Source: DATJFQ01 sp035495555
GTDB taxonomy: Bacteria > Acidobacteriota > Vicinamibacteria > Vicinamibacterales > 2-12-FULL-66-21
NCBI GenBank assembly: GCA_035495555.1
Contig: DATJFQ010000082.1
Span: forward strand, 22,264-86,263
Length of the DNA stretch: 64,000 nt
Direction of reading: 5' to 3'
Shown: positions 8,196 through 16,775 of the stretch, piece by piece
Numbering within the stretch: the first letter of the stretch is position 1
Layout of the letters: every line of letters begins with the position of its first letter
Notes under the pieces: generated by a model
Seen by the model: the letters and a program-made list of their open reading frames with translations, nothing else
What the model was told of the DNA's origin: nothing
Databases searched by the model: none
Translations under genes and position numbers: made by a program

Positions 8196-8921
8196 TCAGG
8201 TCATGGCGACGCCGGCGAGCTGGCCGCGCATGAGCGCGTCCTTCATCAACCGGCTGCCGCAATCGAGGTGGGCCTCCATGCGATCGCGCGCCGCGGTGGG
8301 GTTCCGGGCGGCAATGGCGTCGACGATCTCGCGGTGCGCGTCCGACGCGCTGTCTTGAAACGGCCCGAAGCTGACGCCGAGCGACATGAACCGGTCGACC
8401 TGCCCAAGGCACCGTTCGATGAGTTCCAGCGCGAGGCCGTTCCGGGCGACCGCGGCGATCGCGAGGTGAAACTGGACGTTCGCGATTTCCGATTCGCGAA
8501 AATTCTGGGCAGCCCCGATCGGAACGCTGGCGAGGCGGCGCAGGCGCTCGACGTCCTCGGGAGTGGCGAGTTCGGCCGCGCGCGCGGCCGCGGCGCCTTC
8601 GAGCAAACGTCGCACGTCGAACGTGTCGTGGATGTGCTGGACCGTGACGCGGGCGACGAAGTATCCATGCCCAAGCACGCGCTCGAGGTACCCCTCCTGC
8701 CACAGCCGCGCGAGGCCCTCGCGAATCGGCGTGCGGCTCATGCCGTGCTCGGTTGCGAGGCTGACTTCTGACAGCGGCGCGCCAGGCCGATAGCGGCCCT
8801 CCACGATCCCGGCTTTGAGGTTGCGGTAAGCGCGTTCCACATGCGGCGCCGCATCCTGCCCGTCCCGGGCCGGCGATGCTTCACGCCGCGTCCGTCCCCG
8901 CGCAATGGAAGGGTGCTTCAA
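8196..8921 (-). CDS. GntR-family regulator, FCD (FadR) subfamily
   Basis: A 241-residue one-component transcription factor. A GntR winged helix occupies about residues 28-95 (YRNLKAGIVEGRYRPGAPLSE, SRTPIREGLARL). An all-helical FCD ligand domain follows, with the expected metal-binding positions: Asp in DVRRLLEG, His in FHLAIA, and two further His in SDAHREI and MEAHLD. FCD proteins usually sense organic acids or sugar acids. The gene lies directly upstream of the TonB receptor on the same strand. The start at 8921 is a TTG without a good ribosome site; a GTG about 27 codons in, just before the helix-turn-helix, is an alternative. Confidence 0.85.
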   Translation of the reverse strand: MKHPSIARGRTRREASPARDGQDAAPHVERAYRNLKAGIVEGRYRPGAPLSEVSLATEHGMSRTPIREGLARLWQEGYLERVLGHGYFVARVTVQHIHDTFDVRRLLEGAAAARAAELATPEDVERLRRLASVPIGAAQNFRESEIANVQFHLAIAAVARNGLALELIERCLGQVDRFMSLGVSFGPFQDSASDAHREIVDAIAARNPTAARDRMEAHLDCGSRLMKDALMRGQLAGVAMT

Positions 8922-8928
8922 GGCCGAT

Positions 8929-8949
8929 GAGTATACTCACGGGATACGC
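8929..8949. promoter_or_regulatory. Palindrome GAGTATACTC at the GntR gene start
   Basis: A perfect 10-bp palindrome (8929-8938) ends 8 bases before the GntR start codon and is followed by GGGATACGC (8941-8949). The same two elements occur upstream of the TonB receptor. This placement would suit autorepression. Confidence 0.45.
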
Positions 8950-8984
8950 AGGCGGCAAGCGTAACAGTAGCCAGTCGTCCGTTT

Positions 8985-9028
8985 GGAAGTTGGGCATTGG
9001 GAGTTGGGCATTGGGAGTTGGGAATTAA
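8985..9028. repeat. Short GTTGGGCATTGGGA array
   Basis: Four to five units of the TTGGGAGTTGGGCA type, the same family as the arrays at 53607 and 62279. One unit supplies TTGGGA at 9011-9016, 18 bases before TATCCT (9035-9040), a possible promoter for the next gene. Confidence 0.7.
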
Positions 9029-9108
9029 AGATGCTATCCTCCCTGTAGCCTTCTCCCAGCAGGCTCCTGCGAAGCGTTTCCCAAAATCAACCGGGGCGAG
9101 AACCAGTC

Positions 9109-9951
9109 ATGCGCATACGTCCGCTTTCGACCTTCGTCTGCCTGCTCGCAGCCATGACCGTCGCTTCTCCGGCTGTCGCGCAGTACGGCGGCTCGGGTCT
9201 GTCGAACCGCGCCACCGGAGAGAATTACCGCGTCGAGGCCGGCATCTTCTTCTGGGGGCCCTCCCCCGACATCGTGATTGCCAGCGAGGGCCTCGGGCAG
9301 GAGGCCGACAAGATCGACTTCGTCAACGACCTCGGCATCGAGAAGAGCACGTTCAAGCAGTTCAAGATCACGCTGCGGCCTGCCACGAAGCACAAGTTTC
9401 GCTTCGAGTTCACGCCGATCCGGTACAACGCCGCCCAGACGATCACGCGCGTGTTCGTGTTCAACGGCCAGCGGTACACGATCGGTCTTCCGGTGCAGAC
9501 CGCCGTGCAGTGGAACGCCTACCGTTTCGCGTACGAATGGGACTTCGTCTATCGTGACCGCGGCTTCGCCGGCCTCGTCCTCGAAACGAAGTACACGGAT
9601 ATCCAAGCCTCGCTCGATGCGACGTTCGCGGGCGTGACGGACCACGAGTTCACACACGCGAAAGCGCCGATTCCTGCCATCGGCCTCATCGGCCGCGGCT
9701 ACGTCGCGCCCAATATTTCGATCACCGGCGAATTCACCGGGTTCAAGCTGCCCGAGATCGGGTCCGCCGACAGCGACAACCATTACAGCGGCAAATACTT
9801 CGACTTCGACCTCTACGGGACGGTGAACTTCACCGACAACTTCGGCGTGGATGCAGGGTACCGCTCCTTCGACGTCGATTACCTCGTCAAGCGCGATTCG
9901 GGCACGCTCAAGTTGAAGGGCCTGTATATCGGTGGCAAGGCGAGGTTCTGA
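9109..9951 (+). CDS. Outer membrane beta-barrel protein, function unknown
   Basis: A 280-residue exported protein. Residues 1-24 are a signal peptide ending PAVAQ. The remainder alternates polar and hydrophobic residues in amphipathic strands (FKITLRPATKHKFRFEF, AYRFAYEWDFVYRD, YFDFDLYGTVNFTDNFGVDAGYRSFDVDY) and closes with a terminal Phe (GGKARF), the mark of an outer membrane barrel of about 10-12 strands. I do not recognise a specific family. It stands alone, with a repeat array upstream and a hairpin-rich spacer shared with the convergent gene downstream. A structural or small porin role is possible. Confidence 0.75.
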   Translation: MRIRPLSTFVCLLAAMTVASPAVAQYGGSGLSNRATGENYRVEAGIFFWGPSPDIVIASEGLGQEADKIDFVNDLGIEKSTFKQFKITLRPATKHKFRFEFTPIRYNAAQTITRVFVFNGQRYTIGLPVQTAVQWNAYRFAYEWDFVYRDRGFAGLVLETKYTDIQASLDATFAGVTDHEFTHAKAPIPAIGLIGRGYVAPNISITGEFTGFKLPEIGSADSDNHYSGKYFDFDLYGTVNFTDNFGVDAGYRSFDVDYLVKRDSGTLKLKGLYIGGKARF

Positions 9952-9965
9952 GAGAGAAAAGCGAT

Positions 9966-10047
9966 AACGACACAACTACGCAACTGCCAACGATACAAGG
10001 TGACAACTTCCAGTTTGTCACCTCGATTAGCTGGAAGTTGTGTCGTT
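9966..10047. repeat. Nested inverted repeat between convergent genes
   Basis: AACGACACAACT (9966-9977) pairs perfectly with AGTTGTGTCGTT (10036-10047). Inside it GGTGACAA (9999-10006) pairs with TTGTCACC (10015-10022). Both flanking genes end here, so it may act as a bidirectional stop signal, although there is no T run. The first 35 bases closely match 46131-46163. Confidence 0.7.
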
Positions 10048-10062
10048 GGGTCGTTGACGACG

Positions 10063-12738
10063 TCACCTGACGCGCACGTACACCCCCAGAAACCGAGCAT
10101 CCCTGTTGCCCGGCTCGGTTTCCGAAGGCCGGAAACCAGAGGATGATGTAAGCCTGATCAGCGCGGCGTTGCGTGGCGAATCGATGGGCACGCGCACGTC
10201 GCGCTCTTCGCCGGGCGCGAGCGTCACCACGTCCCGCCACTGGCCGGCTTCGAGCGTGACCTCGTTCTGCACCGGCGCGTTCCGCACAGCGATGTCGATC
10301 GATGCCGCCGGTGGGTCAGGCGCGATGACGATGGATGTAGATCGCGAGCCGCCCACCCAGAAGCCCGACGGCTCCGCGAAGGACCGGTCGTCCAGGAAGA
10401 ACACGACCGCCGAACCGTAGCGGACCGCTCGACGCGCCAGACCGTCTGTCAGCCGCTCCCCGGGCGACAGCAGGTGGACGGGCCGGAGTGTCAGGCGGCG
10501 GATCGCGTCCCGCGCAGTTTCGTCCGAACGAACGACGATCGAACGGACGTCGACGGGAAATCGCAGCAGCACGCCATGTTCGAACGTCGAGAGCGGTTCG
10601 GTCGCAATCGCGAACTGATCCTGCGCAATGCCGGCCATCACCCAGCCTTCAGCGGGCGGTCCCGTGACCGATAACCGGTAGTCACCCGCCGGGATCGCCG
10701 GCAGCACCGCGACCGATCGGTTGCTTCGTGGCGCGCCACGGGAACCGCTCGTGCCGGGATCGACCTCGATCGTAATCGAGGCCGCGTAGCGCGCGGACGG
10801 AACGACCCGGTATCGCCGCAGATCGACGACCAGGGTCGGCGCCGACGAGAGGGTCCGCAGAGCGGACAACTCCGAGAACGGCTCCCGCAGGGGCTCCGCC
10901 GCCGAAAGATGCCAGACGATGGTCGCGCACGCCATCGTGGCAAGCGCGCTCGACCACGTGACGATCGTCAGCAGCCGCTCCGGTGCGCTCCGCGATCGCC
11001 AGCGCGCGACGGCGGCGATGAGGGCGCATGCCACGAGCCACGGCAGCGCAGCGAGCGTGCCCGCCCGCGCGGCCGTCTGCCTCGCGCCAATGGCTGTTCC
11101 GACAGGCAGCGGGACGTATGCGGGAAGCGCGGACGACAGATCGACGGCGCGGCTCGCCCACTCGGCCCACGGCGCGGGCGTCATGCCGGCGTCGTTACGG
11201 GCGTGATAGGCGAGACGGCCGCCGCCAGCGCCGGCCGTGACTGCGGAAATCCAGAGCGTGACGACCAGGGCAGCCAGCATCACGGTCCGAATACCGCGAT
11301 GGGCTGCGGATGCGGACCACGCGCGCGCGGCGGGAATGGCGAGCGGCAGCAGCACGGGCACGAGGAACCGTGCCGGACCGCTCCAGCCCGCCCACCACAT
11401 CGCGAACGTCGCCACGATCAGCAGGTACGGAACGACCATGACCGCGTAGTCCACCGCGAGGCGCCGCGCGTGCGAGAACCCGGCGAGCGCGACCGCGAGC
11501 GCCGGCGCCGTGAAGAACAGCCCGAAGCCCTGATCGAAGAGGAGGCCGCCAAGACCATTCGACAGATACGCGAAGGAGTTCTGCGCCTGCCGACCATACG
11601 GCGCGGAGGGGTCGGGCATGCCGTACACGATGACGAAGAAGAACAACCAGCCGAGCGCGCTGACTGCGGGCACGCTGAGAAAGGCAATCGCCTTGGCCAC
11701 CGGATTCGGCGTACGCGCGAGCCGCACGAGGATCAATCCGCCCAGCGTGGCCGCGAGCACCGCGAAACGCGTGTGCATCCAGGGAAGGAGGGCGAGCGCG
11801 AGCCCGTGCAAGAGCCAGGGCTGCCATCGCGTGCTGTGGTCGCTCGCTTCCCACTCCGTACGCATCAGCGCCCACACACCGGTCAGCACGACGGCCGCGC
11901 CCGGGCCGTCCGGATACACCGTGTAGGTCTCCACGAGAAACGGACACGCGAGCGCAACGCTGGCCCAGCCGAACCACGCCGCCGCTGCGCTGGTCGTCGC
12001 GCGCCACGCGAGCCACCACGTCAGCGCCCCCGCCGCAGCAGCCACGAGGATCAGGAACAGCACAACCCCGCGGTAGCCGCCGATCGCAAACGCCGGCAGC
12101 ACCAGCGCCGGAAGGCCGGGCGCGTGGATCGAATACACGGCGCCGTTGCGGCCGCGCTGGACGAAGTCCGGCTTCAGATCGCCGGCGAAGTACGCGTGGT
12201 AATCGCCGCGCTGATGGTTGTTCTCGATCTTCAGGTCGTGGTCGTAGAGCAGACTCTGGGTGACGACGAGATAGTGCGGCTCATCGCCGCCGGGCAGCGA
12301 CGGCGATGCGCACCAGGCCGCGGCGGCGAAGACGACGAACGAGAGAACGGCCGCGTGGAGGCACTGCCGGCGCGGCGGGGTGGCATTGTAGTAGGTGGTA
12401 TTGCGCTGCACGACCGCAAGGACCGCGATGGCGCACGCGATCCAGAGCAGCGTCAGGATCGGCCCGGTCCAGAGGAGAAACGCCGCCGGCACCCTGAACG
12501 GAAGCCACGGCAGGAGAACGAACGCGAGCGGCGACAGCGCGATGAGGACGCCGCGCGATCGCGCCGGCGGCCACGCGGCGCCACACGCGGCGGTGCCCGC
12601 GAGCAGCGCAATCCCGATGTAAGCGGGATCGATGGGCAGGAGTGCCACGCGGGTTGCGTCGCCAGCCGCGACCACCAGCGAGCCATACGACAGCCAGGCC
12701 GCGGCAGCCGCGACCGCGCCCGCCAGCACGGCATACAC
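10063..12738 (-). CDS. Large polytopic membrane protein, possible GT-C glycosyltransferase
   Basis: About 891 residues. The N-terminal 600 residues hold a dozen or more membrane helices, with a luminal-type motif PGGDEPHYLVVTQSLLYDHDL after helix 5 that resembles the acidic loop of GT-C (ArnT/PMT-like) glycosyltransferases. The C-terminal 280 residues form soluble beta-rich domains outside the membrane. The frame is open to 13230, but the extra N-terminus is low-complexity and overlaps the divergent gene. I place the start at GTG 12738 because a TAGAAT -10 element on this strand lies at 12767-12762, about 24 nt upstream of that codon. Substrate and product unknown; surface polysaccharide or lipid glycosylation is an inference. 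Confidence 0.65.
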   Translation of the reverse strand: MYAVLAGAVAAAAAWLSYGSLVVAAGDATRVALLPIDPAYIGIALLAGTAACGAAWPPARSRGVLIALSPLAFVLLPWLPFRVPAAFLLWTGPILTLLWIACAIAVLAVVQRNTTYYNATPPRRQCLHAAVLSFVVFAAAAWCASPSLPGGDEPHYLVVTQSLLYDHDLKIENNHQRGDYHAYFAGDLKPDFVQRGRNGAVYSIHAPGLPALVLPAFAIGGYRGVVLFLILVAAAAGALTWWLAWRATTSAAAAWFGWASVALACPFLVETYTVYPDGPGAAVVLTGVWALMRTEWEASDHSTRWQPWLLHGLALALLPWMHTRFAVLAATLGGLILVRLARTPNPVAKAIAFLSVPAVSALGWLFFFVIVYGMPDPSAPYGRQAQNSFAYLSNGLGGLLFDQGFGLFFTAPALAVALAGFSHARRLAVDYAVMVVPYLLIVATFAMWWAGWSGPARFLVPVLLPLAIPAARAWSASAAHRGIRTVMLAALVVTLWISAVTAGAGGGRLAYHARNDAGMTPAPWAEWASRAVDLSSALPAYVPLPVGTAIGARQTAARAGTLAALPWLVACALIAAVARWRSRSAPERLLTIVTWSSALATMACATIVWHLSAAEPLREPFSELSALRTLSSAPTLVVDLRRYRVVPSARYAASITIEVDPGTSGSRGAPRSNRSVAVLPAIPAGDYRLSVTGPPAEGWVMAGIAQDQFAIATEPLSTFEHGVLLRFPVDVRSIVVRSDETARDAIRRLTLRPVHLLSPGERLTDGLARRAVRYGSAVVFFLDDRSFAEPSGFWVGGSRSTSIVIAPDPPAASIDIAVRNAPVQNEVTLEAGQWRDVVTLAPGEERDVRVPIDSPRNAALIRLTSSSGFRPSETEPGNRDARFLGVYVRVR

Positions 12739-12749
12739 ACGCGACGAAG

Positions 12750-12768
12750 GTAGAATGCGCAATTCTAC
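12750..12768. promoter_or_regulatory. Palindromic bidirectional -10 element
   Basis: GTAGAAT (12750-12756) and ATTCTAC (12762-12768) are perfect inverted repeats around five bases. Each arm contains TAGAAT, a good -10 box for its own strand. The plus-strand ATG follows at 12769 with no room for a ribosome site, so that message would have a leader of only a few bases. Confidence 0.5.
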
Positions 12769-14424
12769 ATGGAGTACCGCTCGGACCTGCGCGTCCGCGA
12801 AACGGCGAGCATCTGGGTCGCCGGCGCCGCGCTCGCCATCCTGATGACGTGGCCGCTCGCCGCAGGTCTCGGCCACCTTGGCCGCACCACGGGAGCCGAC
12901 GGACAGTTCAGTCTGTGGAACGTCGCCTGGGTCGCGCGCACGCTCGTCGCGAACCCCGCGGGGCTCTTCAACGCCAACATCTTCTATCCGCACAGAACGA
13001 CGCTCGCCTACTCCGAAGCGAACCTGCTCGAAGGTGCGCTGGGCGTTCCGATCTGGTGGGCCACGCGCAATCCTTACGCAACGCTCAACGTCATCGTCCT
13101 GCTCGCCTTCACGACCTCGTTCGCCTGCATGTATTTCCTCGCGCGGCATCTTTCGCGCAGCCGCGCGGGTTCCGCGGTCGCGGGCATCGCTTACGCGTAC
13201 TGTCCGTACGTCTTCGCGCACACGCCGCACATCCAGTTGCTCGCGACTGGAGGGCTGCCGCTCTCAATGCTCATGCTGCAGAAGCTCGCCGACCGGCCGT
13301 CGCCGAAACGCGGCGTGCTGCTCGGGCTGGCGCTCGTGGCGCAAACGCTCGCATGCGCGTACTACGGCGTCTTCGCGGCGTTGATGGTCGCGTTCGGGAC
13401 GCTGGTGTTGGCGGGCACGCGGCGCTTGTGGCGCTCGAGGATATTCTGGCAGTCGGTGGCCGCAGGGGCATTCGTCGCGCTGGCGGCGACGATTCCGGTG
13501 TTCCTCGAATACGTGCGCGTCAAGAGCGAGACCGAGTTCGGCCGGACGATCGCCGACGCGGCGCGATGGTCCGCAAAACCGCAGGACTACATCGTCTCGT
13601 CTGCGCACGCCCACGCCTGGCTCCTGGCCATCGCCCGCCGCTTCGAGCACTGGGAAGAAGTGCTCTTTCCGGGCATGCTGGCGCTCCTTCTCGGACTGGC
13701 CGGCCTCGTGCTGTGCGCGCGCCGCAGCGCATCGCGCCAGGCGCGGGAGGCGGCTCTCCTCTACGGCTCACTGGGCGGCCTGGCGCTCTGGAGTTCGTTC
13801 GGACCGGCCGCAGGCCTGTATCGCGTCCTCTTCCACCTGCCGCTCTTTTCGTTTCTTCGAGCGCCCTCGCGTTTCGGTCTCGTCGTCGTCTTCGCGCTTG
13901 CGGTGCTGGCCGCCTTTGCCGTCCGAGCGCTGCTCGATCGTTTCGCAAGTCACATGCGCGCGCCAGTGGCCGCCACACTCGTGGCCGCCGCGCTGCTCGA
14001 ATTGAACGTGCTTCCGTTTCCGTGGGAGCGCGCGCCGATGGTGCCATCGCCGTATCGCGTGCTCGCGTCGCTCCCTGTTTTCCCTGTAGCGGAGTTCCCG
14101 TTTTACAGTGAGCGCGTCACGTTTCCGCTTCACGCGCAATACATGCTGTTTTCAACGACGCACTGGATGCCGCTCGTGAACGGCTACAGCGACGTGATCC
14201 CGCTCGATTTCCGGGAGTCCGCCGCGGTGCTTGGTGCGTTTCCTTCGAGAGAAGCGTTCGCCGTGCTTGCGCACCATCGCGTGCGCTACATCGGTGTGCA
14301 CTGGGACATGTACGGCCCGCGCGCCGAGGCGACCCGCCATGCGATCGATGGGTACGCTGGCAACTTGAAGGTTCTCGCGGCAGATGCGCGGATGACGCTG
14401 TATGAGGTGGTGCGTTACCCCTGA
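12769..14424 (+). CDS. Polytopic membrane protein, GT-C-like (DUF-type glycosyltransferase)
   Basis: A 551-residue membrane protein with about 10-12 helices and a C-terminal soluble segment (about 455-551). The first loop carries GADGQFSLWNVAWVARTL, matching the GDxxQFxWN loop motif seen in uncharacterised GT-C-fold membrane proteins of Archaea and Acidobacteria; the acidic residues may bind a lipid-phosphate sugar donor. It is divergent from the other large membrane protein and shares its palindromic promoter, which suggests they work in one pathway, perhaps surface glycan assembly. No Shine-Dalgarno sequence precedes the ATG. Enzymatic activity is inferred from fold only. Confidence 0.65.
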   Translation: MEYRSDLRVRETASIWVAGAALAILMTWPLAAGLGHLGRTTGADGQFSLWNVAWVARTLVANPAGLFNANIFYPHRTTLAYSEANLLEGALGVPIWWATRNPYATLNVIVLLAFTTSFACMYFLARHLSRSRAGSAVAGIAYAYCPYVFAHTPHIQLLATGGLPLSMLMLQKLADRPSPKRGVLLGLALVAQTLACAYYGVFAALMVAFGTLVLAGTRRLWRSRIFWQSVAAGAFVALAATIPVFLEYVRVKSETEFGRTIADAARWSAKPQDYIVSSAHAHAWLLAIARRFEHWEEVLFPGMLALLLGLAGLVLCARRSASRQAREAALLYGSLGGLALWSSFGPAAGLYRVLFHLPLFSFLRAPSRFGLVVVFALAVLAAFAVRALLDRFASHMRAPVAATLVAAALLELNVLPFPWERAPMVPSPYRVLASLPVFPVAEFPFYSERVTFPLHAQYMLFSTTHWMPLVNGYSDVIPLDFRESAAVLGAFPSREAFAVLAHHRVRYIGVHWDMYGPRAEATRHAIDGYAGNLKVLAADARMTLYEVVRYP

Positions 14425-14445
14425 CGCCGCGTGAGCGTCGTGGTT

Positions 14446-16770
14446 CTACCCGCCGCCTGTTTTTCTGCGTGCCGGTTTCTTCTTCTTCGCGGCGGCCTTC
14501 TTTTTCGCCGTGCTCTTCTTCGAAGGACTGCTCTTCTTCGCGGCGGGTGCAACTGTGGAGGTCGCGCTTGCAGGACGCGGTGCAACCCGGATCGGCTGCC
14601 CGCCCGCTTCACCGTACAACCGCCGATAGTCTTCCGCCGTGCCGAGGATGCGCTTTACGTAGTTCTGTGTCTCGGGGAACGGGATGTCGTCGATGAACTC
14701 GTCCTCGTCCAGGCCGGGCCGTTCGGCTTTCCAACGCACCACGCGGCTCTCACCGGCGTTGTAGCTGGCGAGCGCGTAGTATGTGCCGCCGAATTGCTGC
14801 ACCAGTTTCGCGAAATACAGCGTGCCGAGGCGGATGTTCAACTCGGGGTTCGTCAGCATGGCCGTATTGAAGCGGCGGATGCCGAGCGACTGCGCGAGGC
14901 GGCGTCCCGTCGCGGGCACGACCTGCATCAGCCCCCACGCGTTCGCGTTCGAGCGTACGCCCGCTTCGAACGTCGACTCCTGCGCGATGAGCGCTGCAAC
15001 GATATAGGGATCGAGGTCGTGCTGGGCGGAGTAGCGCTTGATCGAATCCCAATAGGTGAGCGGATAGATGACCTGCAGAATTTCCGGCGGCAGATCCTCG
15101 CCGCCCGAGGCGAGGTGCTGCGGATACGCCCGCCGCATCAGCGTGATCGCTTTTCGCAGTTCTCCTTTCTGGTGGTAGACCCATGCGATCGTCGCGTCGA
15201 TCACCGGCGAGTTGCCCCACGCCTTCTGCGCGTATCGCAGCTCGTCCAGCCCGTCGTCATAGAGACCCGCGGCGAGCAGCTTCTGTATCACGGCGGCATT
15301 GGGCGGGAGTTCGACGGCCGGCGCCTGCGTCGACCGTGCCGACGCCGGAACGACAACGCCGTCGCCGTCGGCGTGCCTTGCGCCAGCCGTCGACAGCCGA
15401 CGGCCGGCGAGACGGCCGTAATACGAGTTCATGTAGTCGGTATAGACCAGGCGCAGCCGCGCGTTCGCCGTCGTGCGGTCGCCCATCTGCGCGCGTGCGC
15501 GGGCCGCCCAGTACAGATACGGCGGCCGGTAGTCCGAACGCGGGAACGCGGCCGCCGCGGCTTCGAACACGCGGACGGTCTCGGCGTAGTTCGCGGTCTT
15601 GTAGCACCACCAGCCGTACTTCCACGCGGCCCGCTCGGCGCGCGTGCCGTTCGGAAATTTCTCGAAGAGCTCCTTGAACGTCTGTGCGGCGAGCTCGTCC
15701 TCGTTCGCCAGAATGTAATACGTCCCGAGGTTGTTCAGCGCCTCTTCGGACCAGGAGCTGTCGGGGAAATCCGATACGAGCGTGTGGGTGAGCGCGATGT
15801 ACTGATCGCGATCCCCGATTTCGCCGATCGCACCCAGGTAGAAAAACCGCGCCTCCGCGCGGCGAGACGCGCGATCCAGGTACGGCTGCAGCGCGTCGCG
15901 CGCCGCCGCGTACCGCTTCAGGAAGTAATCGCACTCCGCGAGCCGGAGGTCGACCAGCTCGCGGTCGTCACCCGTCGCCTGCTCCTGCAGCGCAGCCAGC
16001 GCGGTCCGTGCTTCCTGATACCGTTTCGCGCCAAACAGCAGCGACGCCCGTCCGAGATCGAGCTTGTAGCTGGTCTTGACGATCTGGTCCTGCAGCGATG
16101 CCAGTGGTGCCTCCGCGGCGTTAGCGGCATCGCTGAGCGGGAACTCGTAGTAGACGCGGACGTATGCCTCCGCGGCGCGCTTGCGATCGCCGGCGGCAAG
16201 CGCCGCACGGCCAAGCCGCATCAGCACGTCGTCTGGAGCCGACGTCTTCTGCGACGACAGCTTCTCGTAAATGTCGGCCGCACTCCTGGGATCGCCCGTC
16301 AGTTCGTCGGCTTCTCCAAGCGCGAGCCGTGAGGCAATCGAAAGGTTGCCGTCAGGCTTGCGTTCGACGAGCGCGGCGAGCACGCGCTTCGCCTCCGCCG
16401 CGTGAGACAGCCGCAGTTCCGAAAGACCCTGGTAATACGCGGCGTAATCGCCAAGCGCGGCGCCCTCCGCGTACGCCCGCTGCGCGGCCGCGAGCGCTCC
16501 AGCATAGTTGCCCGCGGCGTAAGCGGAGGCCGCGGCCGCGAGCGACGCGTTCTCGTGCTTGTCGCGCTCGGCGCGCGTCGGCGCGAGCCAGAAGTCGTCC
16601 ACGTTCTGCGGCACCGCGGCGTGAGCGGTGGGAACCAGCAGCGGCTCCGCGGCGGGCGTGGGCGCGCTCTGCTGTGTCTGCGGATCCTGAGTCTGCGCGG
16701 TCGGATGGAAGGGCAACAGCAGCGCTGCCGCCACCGTCAGAGCGGCCGTGGTGGGACGAGATACGAGCAT
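14446..16770 (-). CDS. Soluble lytic murein transglycosylase with histone H1-like tail
   Basis: A 774-residue periplasmic enzyme. A signal peptide (about 1-26) is followed by a long helical TPR-like region (about 60-540), as in Slt70, and then the SLT catalytic domain with AQESTF (catalytic Glu598), GLMQVVPATG, NPELNIRLGT and YNAGESRV. It cleaves the MurNAc-GlcNAc bond of peptidoglycan and forms anhydro-MurNAc. After residue 735 the protein ends in a Lys/Ala/Ser-rich tail (repeats of KKSS, AKKK, KKKPARRK) like bacterial histone H1-like proteins, unusual for this family and perhaps used to bind acidic wall polymers. The ATG lies 5 bases after the coiled-coil gene stop, so the two are translationally close. 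Confidence 0.9.
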   Translation of the reverse strand: MLVSRPTTAALTVAAALLLPFHPTAQTQDPQTQQSAPTPAAEPLLVPTAHAAVPQNVDDFWLAPTRAERDKHENASLAAAASAYAAGNYAGALAAAQRAYAEGAALGDYAAYYQGLSELRLSHAAEAKRVLAALVERKPDGNLSIASRLALGEADELTGDPRSAADIYEKLSSQKTSAPDDVLMRLGRAALAAGDRKRAAEAYVRVYYEFPLSDAANAAEAPLASLQDQIVKTSYKLDLGRASLLFGAKRYQEARTALAALQEQATGDDRELVDLRLAECDYFLKRYAAARDALQPYLDRASRRAEARFFYLGAIGEIGDRDQYIALTHTLVSDFPDSSWSEEALNNLGTYYILANEDELAAQTFKELFEKFPNGTRAERAAWKYGWWCYKTANYAETVRVFEAAAAAFPRSDYRPPYLYWAARARAQMGDRTTANARLRLVYTDYMNSYYGRLAGRRLSTAGARHADGDGVVVPASARSTQAPAVELPPNAAVIQKLLAAGLYDDGLDELRYAQKAWGNSPVIDATIAWVYHQKGELRKAITLMRRAYPQHLASGGEDLPPEILQVIYPLTYWDSIKRYSAQHDLDPYIVAALIAQESTFEAGVRSNANAWGLMQVVPATGRRLAQSLGIRRFNTAMLTNPELNIRLGTLYFAKLVQQFGGTYYALASYNAGESRVVRWKAERPGLDEDEFIDDIPFPETQNYVKRILGTAEDYRRLYGEAGGQPIRVAPRPASATSTVAPAAKKSSPSKKSTAKKKAAAKKKKPARRKTGGG

Positions 16771-16775
16771 GGTGC

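Noticed and set aside
12739..13230. N-terminal extension of the large minus-strand membrane protein
   Set aside because: The extra residues are low-complexity Arg/Glu/Gly and overlap the start of the divergent gene, which has clear membrane helices. The palindromic promoter also lies inside this extension.
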